From NCBI GenBank assembly GCA_029379385.1, contig CM055613.1, forward strand, positions 11,364,001 to 11,428,000: DNA of 64,000 nt, in the 5' to 3' direction. Positions 61,072-64,000 of this stretch are shown here, piece after piece (positions within the stretch are counted from its first letter, which is position 1; each line of letters opens with the position of its first letter). Origin of the DNA: Quillaja saponaria (lineage: Eukaryota > Streptophyta > Magnoliopsida > Fabales > Quillajaceae). The notes under the pieces are model-generated. The model saw only the letters and a list, made by a program, of their open reading frames with translations. It ran no database searches and was not told the origin of the DNA. The position numbers and the translations under genes were made by a program.

Positions 61072-61307
61072 AATGCTGATAGAATCAGGACTTCGATAGC
61101 ATCATTAATATTCGGCTAAAGATTTACAGACTCTATCCTTAATTTCCATTGTAAGGGTAAGCTTTCTCGATATGAAGTCCAAAAAGCCACCATGTACGTA
61201 CAACCAAAGTTACTGAAAGCTCCATTACAATCCACAACCTCCTGCTCTGAAAGAGAGATGTTAGCTTCAAATGCTGCCTAGAAAGCTCCTGTGGCTGAAG
61301 AAGGCAT
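61072..61307 (-). pseudogene. Aleurain-like cysteine protease (cathepsin H type) exon, decayed
   Basis: Minus-strand frames give SSATGAF, a stop, then AAFEANISLSEQEVVDCNGA continuing FSNFGC. After a frame change come GLHIEKAYPYNGN and DRVCKSLAEY, then a donor-like GGCAA|GTGAGTG at 61071. Order and spacing follow vacuolar aleurain-type papain proteases (TGALEAA...ISLSEQQLVDCAGAFNNFGC...EKAYPYTG). The catalytic Cys-Trp before AFSATGA is not recognisable and the NGG following NFGC is lost. At least two frame breaks and stops make it non-functional. No other intact exon was found nearby. Confidence 0.75.
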
Positions 61308-61330
61308 ATAATTATAATAAGAGTTTCCAA

Positions 61331-63294
61331 ATTATAACTTTAGACATTGAGTAGAATGCATTATTATGTAGAAAGCATTCTTTAGTAATCATAATGCTTA
61401 TATATATATACATGTATTTTTTGAACTAAATCAATTAGTTAACCTGAGGTGCAACTACTTCGATTACATCAAGCTCTTAATATACCAAATGAATCTAATA
61501 CTAACAAAACAATATCTTTCATTGTGTGAACTGCTCCATCTGTTTTTTCCTTACACAAACAAAAAGGGCCCTGAGCAGTGATAATTTGAACAGCGAAGAA
61601 ATAACCCATGCATTTTTTGCATTTCAATATGAGAGAATTATCAAAAGTAATTTTTCACTAATTACGTGAATAGATAACAAACCAATATTACAACTAAAGA
61701 TCTTTAACAATATGAAAATAAAAACCACTCAGTAGGGTATTTCTAAGAATAATAAGATTTGAGTTTGTGACTTACTCTTCCTTGAACAAAAATTATGACA
61801 TACATATATCAACTCCATTCGGGTAGCGAAACCAAAATCCTTTATTTTATTTTATTTTTCCCCTTTCCACTTTGTGGAGAAGTTTTGTAATTCATAATTA
61901 ATATAATTTCAAACTGACCTGACACTAATAGAAACAATAAAAAAGAAAAAAAACATATTTAGACAACTATGGTTAAGCAAATCTGATTTAATTTACTGCA
62001 TTGAAAATGGGAGTAAAATGAGTTAATTCGTTGCACACTGTAAAATGAACATTACCCAAAAACAGACATAAACAATGGAAAGAATGCTATATTAGCAAGT
62101 TATGGACTTCTAAAAGCCAATATCAATAATTTGAACATATAAAAAGGGAGAAAGAAACAAAAGGATAAAATGATTTTGCAGCCCTAAAACATGAAAAACT
62201 CACAAAATTGGAAAGTTTATCCATACAATACTTATGAAACAGAGAAATTCTTCTACTATGTGTAACTTGCTACTAAAATCATAGTGACGACACATATCCA
62301 TGGAAACTATTAATGAAACATACACCAACTCAATAAATGAATTCAAGTCAAAGAGCAAAGAGAAGTCAAGTAAGCTGAAAGTATCCTACCAGACCATTGT
62401 TCAGAATGTTGGAATTTTAGTAGAGGGAGTGCACAACAGAACCTATATAACAAGAACCACTTATATATAAGTATAGTGTGTGTAGTGACATTATTTATTT
62501 GATAATCGGAGATGTATGGCATAAGTTATACAGAGCTTCTAAAGGATATGGTGTTAGGAGACTTTCAATATGAAGCTTATATTATTGATTTTTTGATATA
62601 CTTCCTTGTTATAACTCAATGACTTAAGGCTCGCTTATATAGAGATGACTATAACTCTACAATTCTCTTGGCATTAATTACATTGGACTCGATCACACAC
62701 ACACATCACTACTTACATTCATCACAATTAACTAGATACATTCGTCACACTTAACTAGATAGATACACTTAACTTAATTGATAATGTATTTTGTTTTTCT
62801 GGATTCCACATGTACATTTGAAGAGAAAGATGTAAACCCACCTGATCCCCCCTTCTTTCCTCCTCTTCCCAATTTACCCTCCACCAGCTCTTTCTTCTTA
62901 GCAACAGGAAATGAATTAATTAGTTAGTTATAGTAAAAGTAAGAATTTAATTAGTTTATAATTGCAATAGAATTCTTTTTATAGAAGAAATGCATGCATC
63001 TACGTACGACAGTGAGATAGGTGTGTGTATGTCTGTATATACATGTAATAATGTGTACAACGTTCTTAATCCAAATTATACATTTACGATAATGAGGGCC
63101 AGCTCATTGAAAGTCACTCATTTAAAGAAATGGAAAGCAAATAGAACCAATATAATGTTTGCATGTGGATCGTCAAAGCTCACTGTAAAAAGATATTTAC
63201 AAATCAAAAAAATTTCTTTCAAGATAAATTGGGACCTAATGTTTGCTTGAAAATGATGGATCATGGATGATGAGGTCTTAGTTGAATAGTCTAA
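61331..63294. other. Intergenic, nothing firm
   Basis: AT-rich. It has a short CA run near 62696 and AACTAGATA-containing repeats at 62725-62770, and a pyrimidine-rich CTTCTTTCCTCCTCTTCCC stretch near 62850. An 86-codon frame at 62990-63250 shows no family features and is probably not a gene. Confidence 0.5.
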
Positions 63295-63766
63295 GGCTTG
63301 GTTCAGTAATGTTATAATTATTTTAGAGGCGTGATTTCATAACTCACTTAGAACTGTTTTTAAAAAATTACAGCAATAATATTTGATAAATAATACAAAA
63401 GTTGTTCTCAATAAGTAGAAGTCGTAAATTAATATTTAGTAGATTCATTGTAAATATGCTCTAAAGATTTAATTTGATTATAATATATATTGATAATAAA
63501 AAAAAAGATAATTAACCTACTATATTAATTAATAAAAGAATAAATATGAACTTTCTTTAAAAGTTGATATTATATTATTATTTTAAACTTTAAAGAACAG
63601 AAGCTAGTTTTTAAAAATACTCATTGATGTGTTTTTAAAAGTATCCCTGATTTTTAAAAGTCTTAGAGAAAAAGCACCCCACTTTTTTTTTTACCAAACA
63701 TATAAAATTAAATTATACTCTTCATAAACATAAATACTTTCTAAAAACACATTACTAAACCAAACC
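63295..63766. mobile_element. Tourist-like MITE, third copy
   Basis: About 472 bp, ends GGCTTGGTTCAGTAATG and the inverse of GGTTTGGTTTAGTAATG, flanked by TAA and TGA (a TNA target, one base diverged). Internal blocks are inverse to those of the copy at 54873. Same length as the copy at 12579. Confidence 0.72.
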
Positions 63767-64000
63767 TGAATCGTTAGTACCACTTCTTAATCATAATAAG
63801 TTAAGCCCATATCTTAGTTCATTGTCTATACCCCCTGATTCACTCTATATTATTATGTGAGTAGCTAGGTAATCTAAAAGTTTAACCTCAAGGGCTGCCA
63901 AAAAAATAGTAAACAAAAAAACTAAAAAACGCTGCCTTGCACAGAACCAATTAGAAAACCGAGGCCACTAACAGAATCCCAAGAGGATTTTAAGTCACCC
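63767..64000. other. End of window, nothing recognised
   Basis: AT-rich DNA without a supported feature. Confidence 0.5.

Noticed and set aside
62990..63250. 86-codon plus-strand frame near the end of the window
   Set aside because: Composition is ordinary AT-rich DNA, with no domain, promoter or splice evidence.
1..64000. CRISPR arrays, operons, phage or plasmid functions, rRNA genes
   Set aside because: None of the hallmarks are present, and the spliced plant genes identify eukaryotic nuclear DNA.

Overview
This is nuclear DNA of a flowering plant, almost certainly a eudicot. Genes are split by GT-AG introns with T-rich acceptors. Intergenic DNA is very AT-rich and littered with small non-autonomous transposon relics. 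Every recognisable protein belongs to a plant family. I cannot name the species. There are no operons, CRISPR arrays, prokaryotic signals or convincing tRNA/rRNA genes. Exon borders below were read by eye from splice consensus, reading phase and recall of plant homologues; no alignment was run.

Layout. 0-0.5 kb: 3' end of an AGC-VIII protein kinase. 0.5-8.4 kb: gene-poor. 8.4-9.8 kb: ENOD93 (four coding exons). 10.0-16.5 kb: a PPR pseudogene, two MITEs, a 414-bp tandem duplication and weak minus-strand exon candidates. 16.5-18.3 kb: a RanBP2-type zinc-finger protein. 19.1-20.4 kb: a previously hidden small three-exon minus-strand gene whose splice phases agree. 21.0 kb: an orphan C-terminal exon. 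21.8-26.1 kb: NUDT19 (NADH pyrophosphatase, six exons). 27.9-29.0 kb, minus: an Asp/Glu racemase-like protein. 32.0-38.0 kb: a mitochondrial NADH-cytochrome b5 reductase-like protein (13 exons). 39.6-43.5 kb: a three-finger CCCH protein. 46.0 kb: a small MAPK-substrate-type protein. 49.3 kb: a candidate MIR319/159-family hairpin. 50.2-51.5 kb, minus: a glyoxalase-I-like (VOC) protein. 51.6-57.3 kb: transposon-rich, with one element nested in another. 57.4-58.8 kb: an intronless BAHD acyltransferase. 59-64 kb: a hAT transposase fragment, an aleurain-like protease pseudogene and another MITE.

The genes do not form one pathway. The arrangement is ordinary plant gene order, and from memory several neighbours match neighbours in Arabidopsis (NUDT19 next to the b5 reductase on chromosome 5; glyoxalase-like, MAPK-substrate and racemase genes close together on chromosome 1). 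The observations most worth checking are the compact miR319-like hairpin, the small hidden gene, the duplicated splice acceptor at the last exon of the reductase gene, the perfect 21-bp hairpin after the zinc-finger gene, and the buried pseudogenes. I did not find a clearly novel multi-gene system.
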